The notes beneath the pieces were generated by a model. It made no database searches, had not been told where the DNA came from, and saw only the letters and a program-made list of their open reading frames with translations. Both the position numbers and the translations under genes were made by a program. Shown here piece by piece: positions 23,068-34,245 of a DNA stretch of 64,000 nucleotides; positions within the stretch are counted from its first letter, which is position 1; each line of letters starts with the position of its first letter. The stretch is from Aphis gossypii. Lineage: Eukaryota > Arthropoda > Insecta > Hemiptera > Aphididae. Location: contig NW_026083056.1 of NCBI RefSeq assembly GCF_020184175.1, positions 1 through 64,000 of the forward strand. Direction: 5' to 3'.

Positions 23068-24281
23068 TATTTTAGATATAAGTTCACCGTTTGAAACCGA
23101 TTCTAAAATTACGAAAATCGAATATCATTCATATACACCGTATACAACTTCATTTAATAATAATGATGAAATACGTATATCAATCCAACAAACAGATGTT
23201 TATCCGTATCTGAATGAAAGCTTTATATATTTAGAAGGTGAAGTATCAGATGCTGGAAAAGTAAAACTTACTAATAACGGTTTTTCCTATCTCTTTGAAC
23301 AAATACGACTTGAAATCAATGGAATAGAAGTAGATAGTACACGTGTACTTGGTATTACCAGTTCGTTAAAAGGTTATCTTTCAGGTACACCTGATAATTA
23401 TAATTGTTATGCAAATGCTGGTTGGATTTTTAAAAATAGTTCAAACCCAGCAAATAGTAATGGAGAATTTAGTGCATGCATTCCGTTGAAATATTGGTTA
23501 GGTCTATTTGAAGACTTTAAAAAGATATTAGTTAATTCTAGATTAGAACTAATATTAACTCGAAGTCATAGCGATTTAAACGCTCTAAAAGTAATTACCT
23601 ACTAGTGGAAGTACAAATTCTGGAAAAGTTGTTTTGAATAAAATAGTTTGGAAGGTTCCACATATTACTGTTGATGATGAAGAAAGGTTAAAATTATTAA
23701 AACTTATTGAAAAAGAAAAAAAGTTTGTTATCCCGTTCAGATCTTTTGAAACTTTTGAATATCCTGAACTTGGAACCACTAAAAAAGTTGTATTGAACCT
23801 AAAAACTGCTTCAAAATTAGAAAAACCTCGATTCATTATAATCGGATTACAAAAGGAACGTAAAAATTCGTTAGAAAAAGATTGTGGTGTATTCGATCAT
23901 TGTAATATATTATATAACTAATGTAAAAGTATTTTTAAACTCAAAAGCATATCCTTATGATAATTTAAATTTGGATTTTGCTAAAAATAATTTTACCTTA
24001 TTATATGATATGTATATTGTATACATCGTTTCAAGAATCGTACTATGAAAAAAGTATTCGGAACCCAATATTAAGCCCATCTACATTTCTAACTCATGCT
24101 CCAATTATTGTTATCGATACGTCAAAACAGAATGATTCAGCTACAGCTTCATCAGTAGATGTTCAATTAGAAATTGAAGCATCAGAATCTCTTTACAGGT
24201 GTAACTGCTTATTGTTTATTAATTCATGATTGCATTGTAGAATATGTACCTTTTACTAGGGAAGTAAGAAAACTAGTATAA
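23054..24281 (+). pseudogene. Polinton major capsid protein (double jelly-roll type), several frameshifts
   Basis: Starts MPESDILDISSPFETDSKIT and follows the Polinton capsid pattern (SFNNNDEIRISIQQTDVYPY, FIYLEGEVSD, YLFEQIRLEINGIEVD, ACIPLKYWLGLFEDFKKI, SRLELILTRS). Frame changes occur near 23595, 23905, 24010 and 24200. The later parts, NKIVWKVPHITV, VIPFRSFETFEYP and IHDCIVEYVPFTREVRKL, lie in different phases, the last ending at TAA 24279-24281. Intact Polinton capsid proteins have two jelly-roll folds and suggest virion formation, but this copy is well decayed. With the small ORF and the fragments at 12385-13420 it outlines one Polinton, plus orientation, interrupted by about 9.5 kb of later insertions. 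Confidence 0.82.
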
Positions 24282-24419
24282 TCAATTTAGAATTAATTTA
24301 GAATAATGAGACAGTACATATAAATATATTTCTTTTATTTTGAACCAAAACGTATTTTTTTTATTTTTTTTAAAAAAACATGACTAAAAAAAAATTTTGA
24401 GTAAAAATATAATTATGAA

Positions 24420-24745
24420 GTGTGTATACACTGCTTAAACTTTATGTGTAACATAGAAAAAAATGTATTGGTTTTAGCGGAATACTCCGCCTGTGTTACA
24501 CGGGAAATAAATAGTGTATACACTGTTTAAACTTTATGTGTAACAGGGGAAAAAATAATTGGTTTAAGGGGGAAACTATACCTTAAATTTTAAAAATCTC
24601 CGCAGTCAAAAGTGCGCAGAACATATATTATGGTTTTTGAAAATCAGTGTTTTTTTACTGGTACAGCGTAGAAAAAAAAAAGTTTGAGGGGAAAAATCCC
24701 CCTTAAAATTTTACAATCTCTGCAGTCAAAAGTGCGCAGAACATA
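24420..24745. repeat. Two interleaved direct repeats
   Basis: Repeat A (GTGTATACACTGYTTAAACTT then TATGTGTAAC) at about 24421-24452 and 24513-24544. Repeat B (TCTCCGCAGTCAAAAGTGCG then CAGAACATA, with one mismatch) at about 24597-24624 and 24716-24743. The second copy of B forms the junction where piggyBac similarity stops, so B may be an element end. Confidence 0.65.
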
Positions 24746-25718
24746 CAAATGTATACTATCATTCGGTTTGCTATGCTAGCAGGACTATTGTCGCATTTGT
24801 ATGGTCTATCCGGTTGAGTACCCACGTATACTTCAATGTTGGATTTATAATATGACTTAGAGTCAACTAAATCTTGTATTTTTATTCCGTCCTTGTTGGG
24901 TTTGCTTGGTGTGTATTGGCAAAAACTACACCAACCTCTGAATCCTTCCAGCATTTCTTCAATTGTGCAGTTTTCTACAACAGTGTCATATTCTAGACAC
25001 CATTTCACAAATCCATCAAATATTATACAAATTGGTGCTAATTTATCTTTTGATTTTCTGTCATTTCGTGTTTCTATGTCGTATCTTATGTTTATATTTA
25101 ATGCTCGAAGTAGAATATAAAATCATAATTCAGACATAACAAATTGAAAATATTCTGGTGCAAACCCATCATTACTCCATAAATCTTTTAGATTTAGATG
25201 GTTACTGCGTACAAATCCAGCAAGATATAAAAGACCAAAAAGTGTGTCGATTTCGTCTTTGTTAGTATCTGGTATGATATTTTGTCCTTGATATTTTTAA
25301 CGTATTTTATTTAAATATTTGTTGTATATACTACTATTTCATTTATTACGAAATCGGGAAAAAACAACTTCCAACTGTCTATCACACTAACAGCATGTTT
25401 CGCTATTAGATTTACACTTGAACGCTGAGTAATTACATTACGAGTTCGTTTTTTGGTATGCTTGGCAAGTCGAATTTTTAGCCATTTAGTTTTGTTGTCT
25501 TTGCCCAAATAAAAATCAATTTCAGATGTAGCAAAATTACTATCATCAGTATCGTATAGATCATCATCTTTTTCTAAATCATTCACAACTTCGTGGTCAC
25601 TAGTATGGTCCAGATGTTCAATAAAGTCAGGGTCGGTGACAGAATCATCACTATCACTCAAAATTATATCAACGTCAAATTCTTATAACCAAGCATTTAC
25701 TTGGTTTTTATTAGCCAT
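24745..25718 (-). pseudogene. piggyBac transposase, truncated with stops and a frameshift
   Basis: Minus strand from ATG at 25718. The N-terminus is acidic (SDSDDSVTDPDFIEHLDH), as in piggyBac proteins. Middle: NKDEIDTLFGLLYLAGF and LKDLWSNDGFAPEYF. Last part: CTIEEMLEGFRGWCSFCQYT, KPNKDGIKIQDLVDSKS and YVGTQPDRPYKCDNSPAS, the DDE_Tnp_1_7 core. Defects: in-frame stops near 25683, near 25120 (TGA where Arg is usual) and near 25295, plus a frame change near 25320. After SIANRMI the family similarity ends at a repeat, so the third catalytic block and the C-terminal zinc finger are lost. No TTAA-flanked ends were identified. Confidence 0.85.
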
Positions 25719-26360
25719 TTATACGATAGAAATCGAAATAACTCGGATAAATGAATAATAATTCAAAATAATAATGTATATTTTCCACCACACGACAAAA
25801 AAAAACATGTACGGAGAAAAATAAATACACCAATCGTGACGTGCAAGCGCGACGCTAACAAATACGGTACTGTCGACATTGGACGGAAATCACATGTACA
25901 GTTTATTTATAGATTAGCTAATGTTTACGTTATTATCTCCATTAGTAATTTGTGTTAGCATATTAATAATATCAATATCAACAAAATAATTTAAAGTCAA
26001 TGGTTCCCAAAATAACAATAATGTGAGTGAAATGCGCATAGCATCACCAACGACGGGTTAATCATAGGCGCCAGGTACATGGGTGCCCGGGGGCTCAAGC
26101 ATCCATTAAAATTATTATGGGGTGCTGGGCCCCCTTCAGAATATTGAAAATGTATAGCGTGTATTTGTATCCAAGTTTCAACAATTTTAGCTAACTACTA
26201 TTGAAATATGATTCTGGCTGTGATAAAAATTGCAATTTTGAAAACAAAAAGCGGGCAAGTGAGTACCGCTCTGCTGTACATTAGGTGCCGTATGGATCAT
26301 TATTATATATTATAGGAGTGTTAAATTTGAATCCAATGATAGTTATCATTGTATACGAAA
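25719..26360. other. Spacer with a possible MITE scar
   Basis: No gene seen. Around 26067-26130 a GC-rich patch (GGCGCCAGGTACATGGGTGC ... GGGGTGCTGGGCCCCC) interrupts AT-rich DNA and resembles the end of a CAGTGGCG-type MITE, but no matching second end or target duplication was found. Confidence 0.35.
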
Positions 26361-27690
26361 AACGATTCTGAACGAAGATGATTTGTCAGCCTAGGATATA
26401 ATTTCTAGTGCTTGGTGAAAAAGGTGGTTTATGTTTTAATGGCCTGAATACAACAAAATTTAAGTTCTTTTATAATAATTGTAAGTTAAACTTATGAAAA
26501 ACCTTGTATTAAATTTTCAACTCTTAGCTACTTATACAAAAATTTTTTAGAAATATACCTACAAAATAATTTGCAAATATTCATGGTTTTGACGAATTTT
26601 TGTCAATATTTGAACTTCAAATGCTAATAAAAAAAAATTGTGCCTATGTATTCTTATAATTTTTTAATCACTATAATAATAACTTATGAGAAAATTTGCA
26701 TTAAATTTTCAAGTATTTTGATAGGGCCAAAAAGATTTTATCGACACATAAAAAACAACTTTCAGAAAAATTGAAAATTTCAGTTGTCTATAAATAGCTC
26801 AAAAAAACTCAAAATATTTTGAAAATTAAATCAAGTAAATAAAATGCCAATCTAAATAACTGGTAAAATTTTCAAGTATCTACGACTTATACTTTTTGAA
26901 TTATAACAAATATCAAAAATCGTTTGAGGCTAAACCGTTATTTAACGCGGTTTTGTAAAAATTTAAATTTCAAACACTCATAAAAATTTTTTGTCTGAAT
27001 CCGGTAGAGTTTTTTTTACAGATATTTGAAGAAAAATGTATGGAGAACCTTGTACCAAATTTTCAAAACTTAGTTATAAAAGAAAAAAATTTTATGATTT
27101 TTCAACTTCAAAATTACTTGCAAATTTTCGCGTTTTCGACAGATTTCGTAAAAATTTTAACTATAAACTCTTATGAAAAAAAATTGTAACTAACGATTTT
27201 TAATTTTTTTTAGCTACAATAAAAACAACTCATAAGGAACCTTGTATTAAATTTTCAAAACTTTTTGGTTTGGAAAAATTTCAGTGGTCTATAAATAACT
27301 CAAAAAAAGTCAAAATTTTTTGAAAATTTAACTATATACAGATACTACTGACATTAACATATGATGAAAATTTCAAGTATTTTCAGTGATTAGTTTTTGA
27401 ATTACAACCATAAAAAAAAATCGATTTGGTCGAAAACTGGTTTTGCGTAAAAATTGCCGTTTTTCCGTCATTTTTTTTTTTTGTTTTTCTCGATTTTTTT
27501 GAAAACTGTTGGAAAATGTTAACTTTTTACCTCTATAATGCACCAAGGATATTCACTTTTACATCGGAAACCACCCCTATAGTTTGAAATTGGAGCATTA
27601 TTTCGACTAGTTATGCTGTACACAGACACAAAAACAAAAAAACACACACCATTGTAAAATCAATACATTCATCACTTCGTTCAGAATCTA
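26361..27690. mobile_element. Non-coding TIR element, about 1.3 kb, with internal repeats
   Basis: GATTCTGAACGAAG at 26364-26377 is matched by its exact reverse complement at 27675-27688, with weaker inverted similarity inside (GATGAT against ATCATC-like sequence). The interior holds three or four degenerate direct copies of blocks such as AACTTATGAGAAAATTTGCA, TTAAATTTTCAAG and AAAATTTCAGTGGTCTATAA, about 350-450 bp apart. No ORF of note. It directly abuts LINE ORF1 at 27.7 kb. Non-autonomous DNA transposon is the best call; superfamily unknown. Confidence 0.6.
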
Positions 27691-27735
27691 AAAGAAACCG
27701 GGAACAACTTCGATCTTATAAACAAAAAAATTAAT

Positions 27736-28281
27736 ATGATTGATAAAATCATAACAGATAATCAAAACATGAAAACCCAAATCAATACTTTAGAAAGCAA
27801 AATTGAATTCCTTGAACGTCGTATGATTAAAAATGAAATTGTCATTGACGGTGTTCCAGAAAATAAATTAGAAAATTGTTACGAAATAGTCAAAAACATC
27901 GGTACTCAACTTAATATTAAAATTACAGACCCTATGATTAATGACTGTCACAGAGTTGGTCGTACACAAAATAATCTTACAATAAGAATAGTGGTTGGAT
28001 TCACAAGTCACCAAGATAAAGTAAAAATATTAGACTCTCGTAAAATAATAAGGAATCTGTCCACAGAGAATATTGGTATGGAACCTAAAGTGTCAATATA
28101 CATAAGAGAAAATTTAACATAAAAAAGCAGTTTCCTATTCAAACAAGCTCGAGACTTCCGCAATCAATACAACTATAAATTCGTCTGGACTAAAAACGGG
28201 CAAATTTTCCTCCGCAAAAATGAGTTAGAGAAAATAATCAACGTGGCTAATGAAGAGGTAATTATCATAATCATAATCTGA
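27736..28281 (+). pseudogene. LINE ORF1-like protein, one nonsense codon
   Basis: Coiled-coil N-terminus (MKTQINTLESKIEFLERRM) followed by a fold resembling the FP/L1-ORF1-type C-terminal domain: IVIDGVPENKLENCYEIV, NDCHRVGRTQNNLTIRIVV and KVSIYIRENLT. An in-frame TAA at 28120-28122 is followed in the same frame by SSFLFKQARDFRNQYNYKFV, KNGQIFLRK and a stop near 28281, so the complete protein ran to there. Such ORF1 proteins bind LINE RNA. The start is uncertain: readable similarity begins right at the edge of the TIR element. Confidence 0.65.
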
Positions 28282-28604
28282 AATCTAACTACTCATTTAA
28301 AATAATTTGTTTCTTATTTGCAAAATCATACTCTCACATTAACAGTAAAAAAAATCATCTACAATTTATCAATAACTACATTTATTTAATATTCTTATGT
28401 AAACACACACACTATTCAAAATTATTATTGTATTGTCTAAAACTTAAATTGTTATTCCCAAAACATAAAGAAGGTCTTATTAGTGAACGTCTATTTCAAT
28501 TCATTAGCCAGGTTTTCAACCACTAAATATCACATTAATTATCTTTACAAATATTCATTGAACTTTAAACCAATACACTACTATACATATATGTCTCTCA
28601 CGCT

Positions 28605-28985
28605 ATGATTATCTCACTATATTTTATGAACACTAATTATTATAACACCGATAGTGCATTAGTTCTTGATAACATTAACGATTTGTGTGAAATTGAATGT
28701 GTGTATAATAATCTCGACACCGTAATGTACAATCAAAATGCAATAAATATATTTACAATGAATATCTGCAGTATACAAAAACACTTTGATGAATTATGTA
28801 TTATTTTGGATAATATTGAAACAAAATTTGAGGTAATTATCTTAACTGAAGCTTGGCTAGGTTTAGAAGGTATATCAATTAATAATTTCCAAATGAATGG
28901 TTATACGATCCATGCAACCGAGAATAATAAAAATAAAAATGATGGAGTCGTAATTTATTTAAAAAACACATTACATGTTTAAAAG
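28605..28985 (+). pseudogene. LINE ORF2, N-terminal endonuclease fragment
   Basis: The frame 28605-28982 carries AINIFTMNICSIQKHFDELC and FEVIILTEAWLGLEGISI, the first two blocks (catalytic Asn and Glu) of an APE-type LINE endonuclease, then YTIHATENNKN and DGVVIYLKN. It stops at TAA after LHV, and no reverse transcriptase follows. It lies about 320 bp after ORF1. The loss of the 3' part is opposite to the usual 5' truncation of LINEs, so a later deletion or rearrangement near 28990 is likely. Confidence 0.7.
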
Positions 28986-30604
28986 TTGATTTCAGAAGTT
29001 ATTTTTTACGGAAAATTGGAAAAATTGACTTTAAGTTCATCAATTTCATTAAGCGGCTATGCTAATTCTTATAACTATTCAACACCATCACCTAGTTCTA
29101 CAATGATTTCTTTGCATTCAGACACTTCTCATACTTCACCAGTAACAACCATACTAAGTCCTACATCAAATGAAATACCAAATGATCCAAATAATATACA
29201 ACATTCATATAATGTGAATGAATTTTTATTGTTCAAGAATTGTATAATAATATAATATTTATAATAATATAACTTGAATAAGAATAAAACTTTCAATTTA
29301 TAAAAATGTATTGTTGTTATTTTTTTATCTGCCATATTAATAAAGAAATAATTAAGACATCTCATTTATTTTTATTAATATTTACACTATTTCTTATCTA
29401 ATATTATTCATCGTATTTATTATTATATTATTATTAATATTAATATATATTTTTTTTATGAATTATCACGTTCAAATTTTCATTTTTCGTTAATCCATTG
29501 GCGAGTTATAGCTGCCTAAAGTTGGGTAGTTTTAAAAGGTTTTACTACATAATCAGCACCGTCGGAACAAGGATTTTTATTTGTAAAGACCAGTAGCTAT
29601 AATAGTAATAAATTCGATATCGTTAAATCCATGATTGATAATCATTGTACTTTGTACCTATTATAATTTAATGGCCATACATGGCGCGCGGCACGCGCAC
29701 ACTGTGTTACGTGCAGTTAATTAGAAACAGTTATTTATTTACCAATAGATGGTGTTCATAAAAAAAAAACTCCATCCCATGAGAGAAGTAGACCGTTTCG
29801 CGCATGTTGACTAACGGCAGGGGCCATGATTGTGGCTCCATTTCCCCCACTATGTGACAGTTGGCATAGACGCAAGTATAGTAAATCACGCACTCGCACG
29901 AATTTTGTTGTCGACGACGGCGCACGATCGGTGGTGATCTGGCTGGTAAAGTGGTGGGAATGCGTGGAAAAATATGAGTTTTGGTCGCCTCCCGGTCTAC
30001 TTCTCTCTTGGGACGGAGGTATAGTACGGACAATGCTATTCTATTTATAGACATTTTACTGACGTTATTTTTATTATTTTTGCTTATGTGATTAACTTGT
30101 AATCTCAACTCGTGGTAACCATTCTTATCGTTCTGTACAATTTACAACCGTAGTCTAGTGTTTATCTGGTTTCAGTGTTAACAGTAAAGTAGGTGTAAAC
30201 AATAATTAAACAGTATTATCACAGAACAATATTATTATGCGTATAACTTTTAGACACGATGTAGATCTACATGCTACATCGTGCTTTTAGACTATGGTTA
30301 ATGGCGGTGATATTATTTTTCATTGACTTCACCACGATCACGTTGTAGTTTTTAATGTTTGCCAAACACATCTGTCCGTAAGTATAAAATTTAAATAAAT
30401 ATTTGTAGAGCATTTACTTACTAAATGTTTGTGTCCTAGGTATAAAGTAATGAAAGATGTTATTAGGTCTTCAAAACATGAAGAATATGAAGAAATAATT
30501 TAGAAGAATAATTTAGATACAAGGTAATTTACAAATAATACTTATATGTATAACTTAAAATATATTATGATATTAAATAATATTATTACAACCTATACTA
30601 ATAA
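28986..30604. other. Spacer with Ser/Thr-rich ORF and a hairpin; no gene recognised
   Basis: The open frame 28986-29255 codes a Ser/Thr/Pro-rich peptide of no known family. At 30255-30283 the arms CACGATGTAG and CTACATCGTG form a perfect 10-bp hairpin with a 9-base loop. 29680-30110 is less AT-rich but no reading frame in it looks like protein. Confidence 0.4.
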
Positions 30605-31878
30605 TTAATTATATTTTAATAAGTGTTCAAACTGTTTGCCATTTGCGGCTAAACAAAATGATAAACGCTTCATCACTTCAGTTGATGTAGCTTTACTTAT
30701 CACTGAAGATTTAATATTTTTGCAGCATTCTGTTATTTTTGTTTTGAGCTCTTCTACATTCTTTAACTCTTCTTTGTAAACTTCATTTTTTAGATAACCC
30801 CAAAAAAAAAAGTCCAAAACACTTAAATCAGGTGAACGTGGTGGCCATTGCATTTTGGGGCTATGGGTTCCAAACCAGTTGTCTCCATAAAGTTTGTTCA
30901 AGAATGCACGTACAGCTAATGTATTGTGTGCTGGTGCGCCGTCTTGCTGCCATATTAAATCCAAGCGCTGTTGCAGTGGAATATTTTCCATCAAAATTGG
31001 CAAATCTTTTTCTAATAAATTGAGATATCTATTTCCATTTAAATTATGTTCAAAAAAATATGGACCTACTAAGAAATTATCAATTATTCCACACCATACG
31101 TTAACTCCCCAACGAACTTGCTTATGAGACTCACTAAAAAGGTGAGGATTTGAATCACTCCAAAAGTGATTATTATGATGATTTACAGTACCATTGTTGT
31201 GAAACCTTGCTTCATCAGTCCACATAATCTTTTTTAAAAAATGTGGATCATCTTCTAATTCCACCATGATGTGAGCTACATAATTAACACGCCTTTCATA
31301 ATCATTTGATTGGAGGAATTGAACAGGGAATACAGGTATGCGTGATATTTATATTTTCTAGCAATTTTTTGAACAGAAGAATATGATATGTTCAATTCAT
31401 CTAAAATTTAAAATATAAAATTAACCTTTTTTTTATTTTATTTTATAAAGATAGGTACCTGCTACAACTCTTAAGGATGTTTGTGGATTTTCATTGAACT
31501 TGGCCAACACTGAAAATGAATTTTCTTCATTGGTTACCGTACAAATTCTACGTTTTTTTCTCTGGAATCCTCCAAAATTTTGTAGATTTTTATACAAAAA
31601 AGGGAACAACGAATGTGCCGGACAAGGGCGATCAGGATACCGATTTTTATATAATCTATACATATTTAATAAAATATTGGATGTACAAATATTTCTTTTT
31701 TCAAAGATACATTTTATTGTTATTTGTGATTTTATTTATTTATGTTGTATACTCAAATGTAAAGAAAATTAATAAAACTAATACATATATGTACAAACCT
31801 TGTTGCAGCTCTAGAGTTTTTCCTAGTTTCGTTGTAACAAGCCAACATGTCAATCTTTTCCTCATTCGAATAATTCAT
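30605..31878 (-). pseudogene. Tc1/mariner-superfamily (IS630-like) transposase, three exons, one frameshift
   Basis: Exons (minus): 31799-31878 (MNYSNEEKIDMLACYNETRK), 31459-31655 and 31400-30605. GT/AG borders and codon phases (2, then 1) agree. Exons 1-2 hold a DUF4817/HTH-like N-terminus (FQRKKRRICTVTNEENSF, NENPQTSLRVVA). Exon 3 continues NISYSSVQKIARKYKYH, has a frame change near 31325-31345, and then carries the DDE core: MWTDEARFHNNG (first Asp), LIWQQDGAPAHN (second Asp) and WPPRSPDLSVLDFFFWGYLK. The last block ends the catalytic triad with Asp, not Glu. It finishes at 30605. The core is uninterrupted over 220 residues, so decay is limited. No terminal inverted repeats were found by eye. 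Confidence 0.85.
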
Positions 31879-32675
31879 TTTAAAATTAAGAAAAAAAAGT
31901 TTCTTTGTAATTTAATAAATTGACAAGGTGTTCTACTAATAACTGTAGGACTGACAATTATTAGAGAATTAACCATTAATATTATCAACAATGGGAATTT
32001 CCTTTATTGTTATTTTAATATTTGTAATACATAAATAAAAAAACTATGAAACAATAATTTATATTACAAATTAAAATTATACAATTAAACATAATTGTAT
32101 TTTATACAAAAGAATTATAATATTTAATATTAATTAATTTGTATGAAAAAAAAAGAATAATAGTTTATCTATATCTTACAAGATACTTGTAATGATGAAT
32201 ATATTTAACTGTTTTATTTCCATAAATTAACGTATTAATCTTTTATGTTCATGTACAACACTACAGTACATTTTAAATATAAAAGTTTAAGCATAAAGTA
32301 TTGGATTTTCCAAATTGATTATATAATATTCAATAGTTTGATAGTATCTATTTTATAATATTATAATGAGAGCTTTTGGTGATGAATATTAATGTATTTT
32401 ATACAAAAAAATTAAAAATATTAAATACAAATTAATTTTTGTGAAAATTAATTGATTTAAAAAAAAATAATTATTAATAATTAATTATATGACAAAAAAA
32501 AAAAAAATGATTAGATATGAAAAAAAAAATGTATAAATAGTTAATCTATATCTTACAAGATACCTAATGCTGTTGTTTAGTACATCTTCCATTAAACAGT
32601 TTAAATTTTAATTATAATAATTACAAACTACATATTTTTTACTTAATAAGTGTAAAAATCTACTTTTTATTACAA
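31879..32675. other. AT-rich spacer with a short direct repeat; no gene
   Basis: Extremely AT-rich. The phrase TTAATCTATATCTTACAAGA occurs near 32540 and a close copy (TTATCTATATCTTACAAGAT) near 32164, each after a poly-A run, suggesting a duplicated segment of about 370 bp (32030-32190 and 32400-32570). Confidence 0.45.
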
Positions 32676-34245
32676 ATGAACAAGTTTCCAGGAAACTATG
32701 AAACATATTTGAATTCTAAGTCTGATATATCAAAGGTATTAGAATTAGAATTCTATAAAGAAGTTATTCAATTATGTTGAAAGCATATGAAGCCAATATG
32801 CAAGTAAGTAATATAATTAAATAAATTAATAGATACTACTACAATAATTATTTATATAAAATGACATCTTGAATTTTTTTTTTTATTATTTTATCCACAG
32901 GAAATTCATAGTTTACAAGGCAAAGTTTCTATTTTGAAACACGATTTGAGCGATACAAGTGAATTGAATGAGAAATTGAAAGAAGAAATTGGAGAGACCT
33001 TAATAAAATCAGTAATTCTTAAATTAATCATTATTAGAACAATAAATTATAAGTAAATTTTTACAAAATATTTAAATGTGTATAAAACAACCCTAAAAAA
33101 CTACCTAATATATAAAAAAAAATGTTAACTAAAAATACATAGAATATATTGTATATCCAATATATTTACAGTGGGGGATACAAGGGCTCCTTGGGCTGTA
33201 TTTTTTTAATTTTTATATTATAAATTATAATATTGGGCTGGAACTTCCTGAAAGCCGATATTTAATTTATGAAAATCCCCCCCCTCTGGGTGACTTCTAG
33301 ATCCGCTACTGTTTTCTACTAATTTAGTATACACATTACATAAATATTTTCATTTATTACAGGAAAAGTTGAAAAAGAGCAATGTCACATTGCAAACTAA
33401 AAGTGATAATTTACTGTTGCAAAATGAAAATTTAAAATGTACAATTAAAACATTGGTAAGACAAATTTAACATAAAACAAAGAAAAATAAAAAAATAAAA
33501 TAATAAAATAAAAAATAACACACAGAAAAAGGAGAACGAACAAATGGTGACAATAAAACAAATGGAACAGTTATTGGACACAAAATTAGCTAAACTTGAG
33601 AATAGGATTGTAAAAGGCCTGGTAAATCCTATAGGCATTACCCCTCACGTAGCTACAAAACAAGCAACAAATATTGTGATTGAGGAACATGATTCAACCG
33701 CTTCAGCTCGTTCTTCTTCGCCAGTGAAATCATTCCACGATGAATGTACTAACTTGCAATTAAACAAGTACATGATTTACATTATAATATATTGAAATTA
33801 TTATAATTAAGTACACACTTTCTGTTAAGAAACAAAAAATTAATTATTTAGAATTATTTTTATTTAGAGTATAGGTACTTACATAATATTTTAATTTAGT
33901 GCACAGAATGGTGGTGTCCCATGCACTCAAACTTTGCAGTTTTGATAAAAGAGGTCAAGCCATCTACATATGAAGATGAAACTTTGATTAAACGAGCCAA
34001 GTCTCGTTATGCATACTGGGCCAAAGGGGACACAGTAATATACATATATTATATTCTTTTGTTGCATGATTCAATATAATACATTTAAACAGACATTAAT
34101 GAACAATTTTCCAATACAGGTTAGATGTTGTACTTATGACAGAAAACGCAGTACTCAGCCTAAGCCGTATGTCTTACCATCTTGTTGGCCAACCTTAATG
34201 CCCAGTGATATGGAAAAATTAAACGTGCAATTTTCCAAACTATGA
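32676..34245 (+). CDS. Six-exon gene for a coiled-coil protein of unknown function
   Basis: Exons 32774-32803, 32901-33011, 33363-33455, 33526-33767, 33900-34034 and 34120-34245, all with GT/AG borders. The first three introns and the last are in phase 0. Exons 2-4 make a Leu-heptad coiled coil (LQGKVSILKHDLSDTSELNE, LQTKSDNLLLQNENLKC, MEQLLDTKLAKLENRI), then a Ser-rich linker. Exons 5-6 encode a Trp/Cys-rich tail (CTEWWCPMHSNFAVLIKEV, then RAKSRYAYWAKGD and LPSCWPTLMPSDMEKL). With the only donor found, exon 4 ends in phase 2 and does not match exon 5 (phase 0), so a small exon is missing or a base is lost. A longer N-terminus from ATG 32676 runs into TGA at 32778 and is one frame off. No family recognised; not obviously a transposase. 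Confidence 0.55.
33169..33311. mobile_element. Degenerate CAGTGGCGGAT-type MITE in an intron
   Basis: Left end CAGTGGGGGATACAAGGG, right end the inverted form of CAGTAGCGGATCTAGAAG. C/G-rich inner borders (GGGCTCC, CCCCCCCC) with AT-rich centre. Length 143 bp. Flanking 8-mers do not match, so the insertion is old or an end is eroded. It lies between exons 2 and 3 of the coiled-coil gene. Confidence 0.55.

Noticed and set aside
29731..30108. 125-codon minus-strand ORF
   Set aside because: Composition is mixed, there are no motifs, and an antisense frame over the same stretch is equally open.
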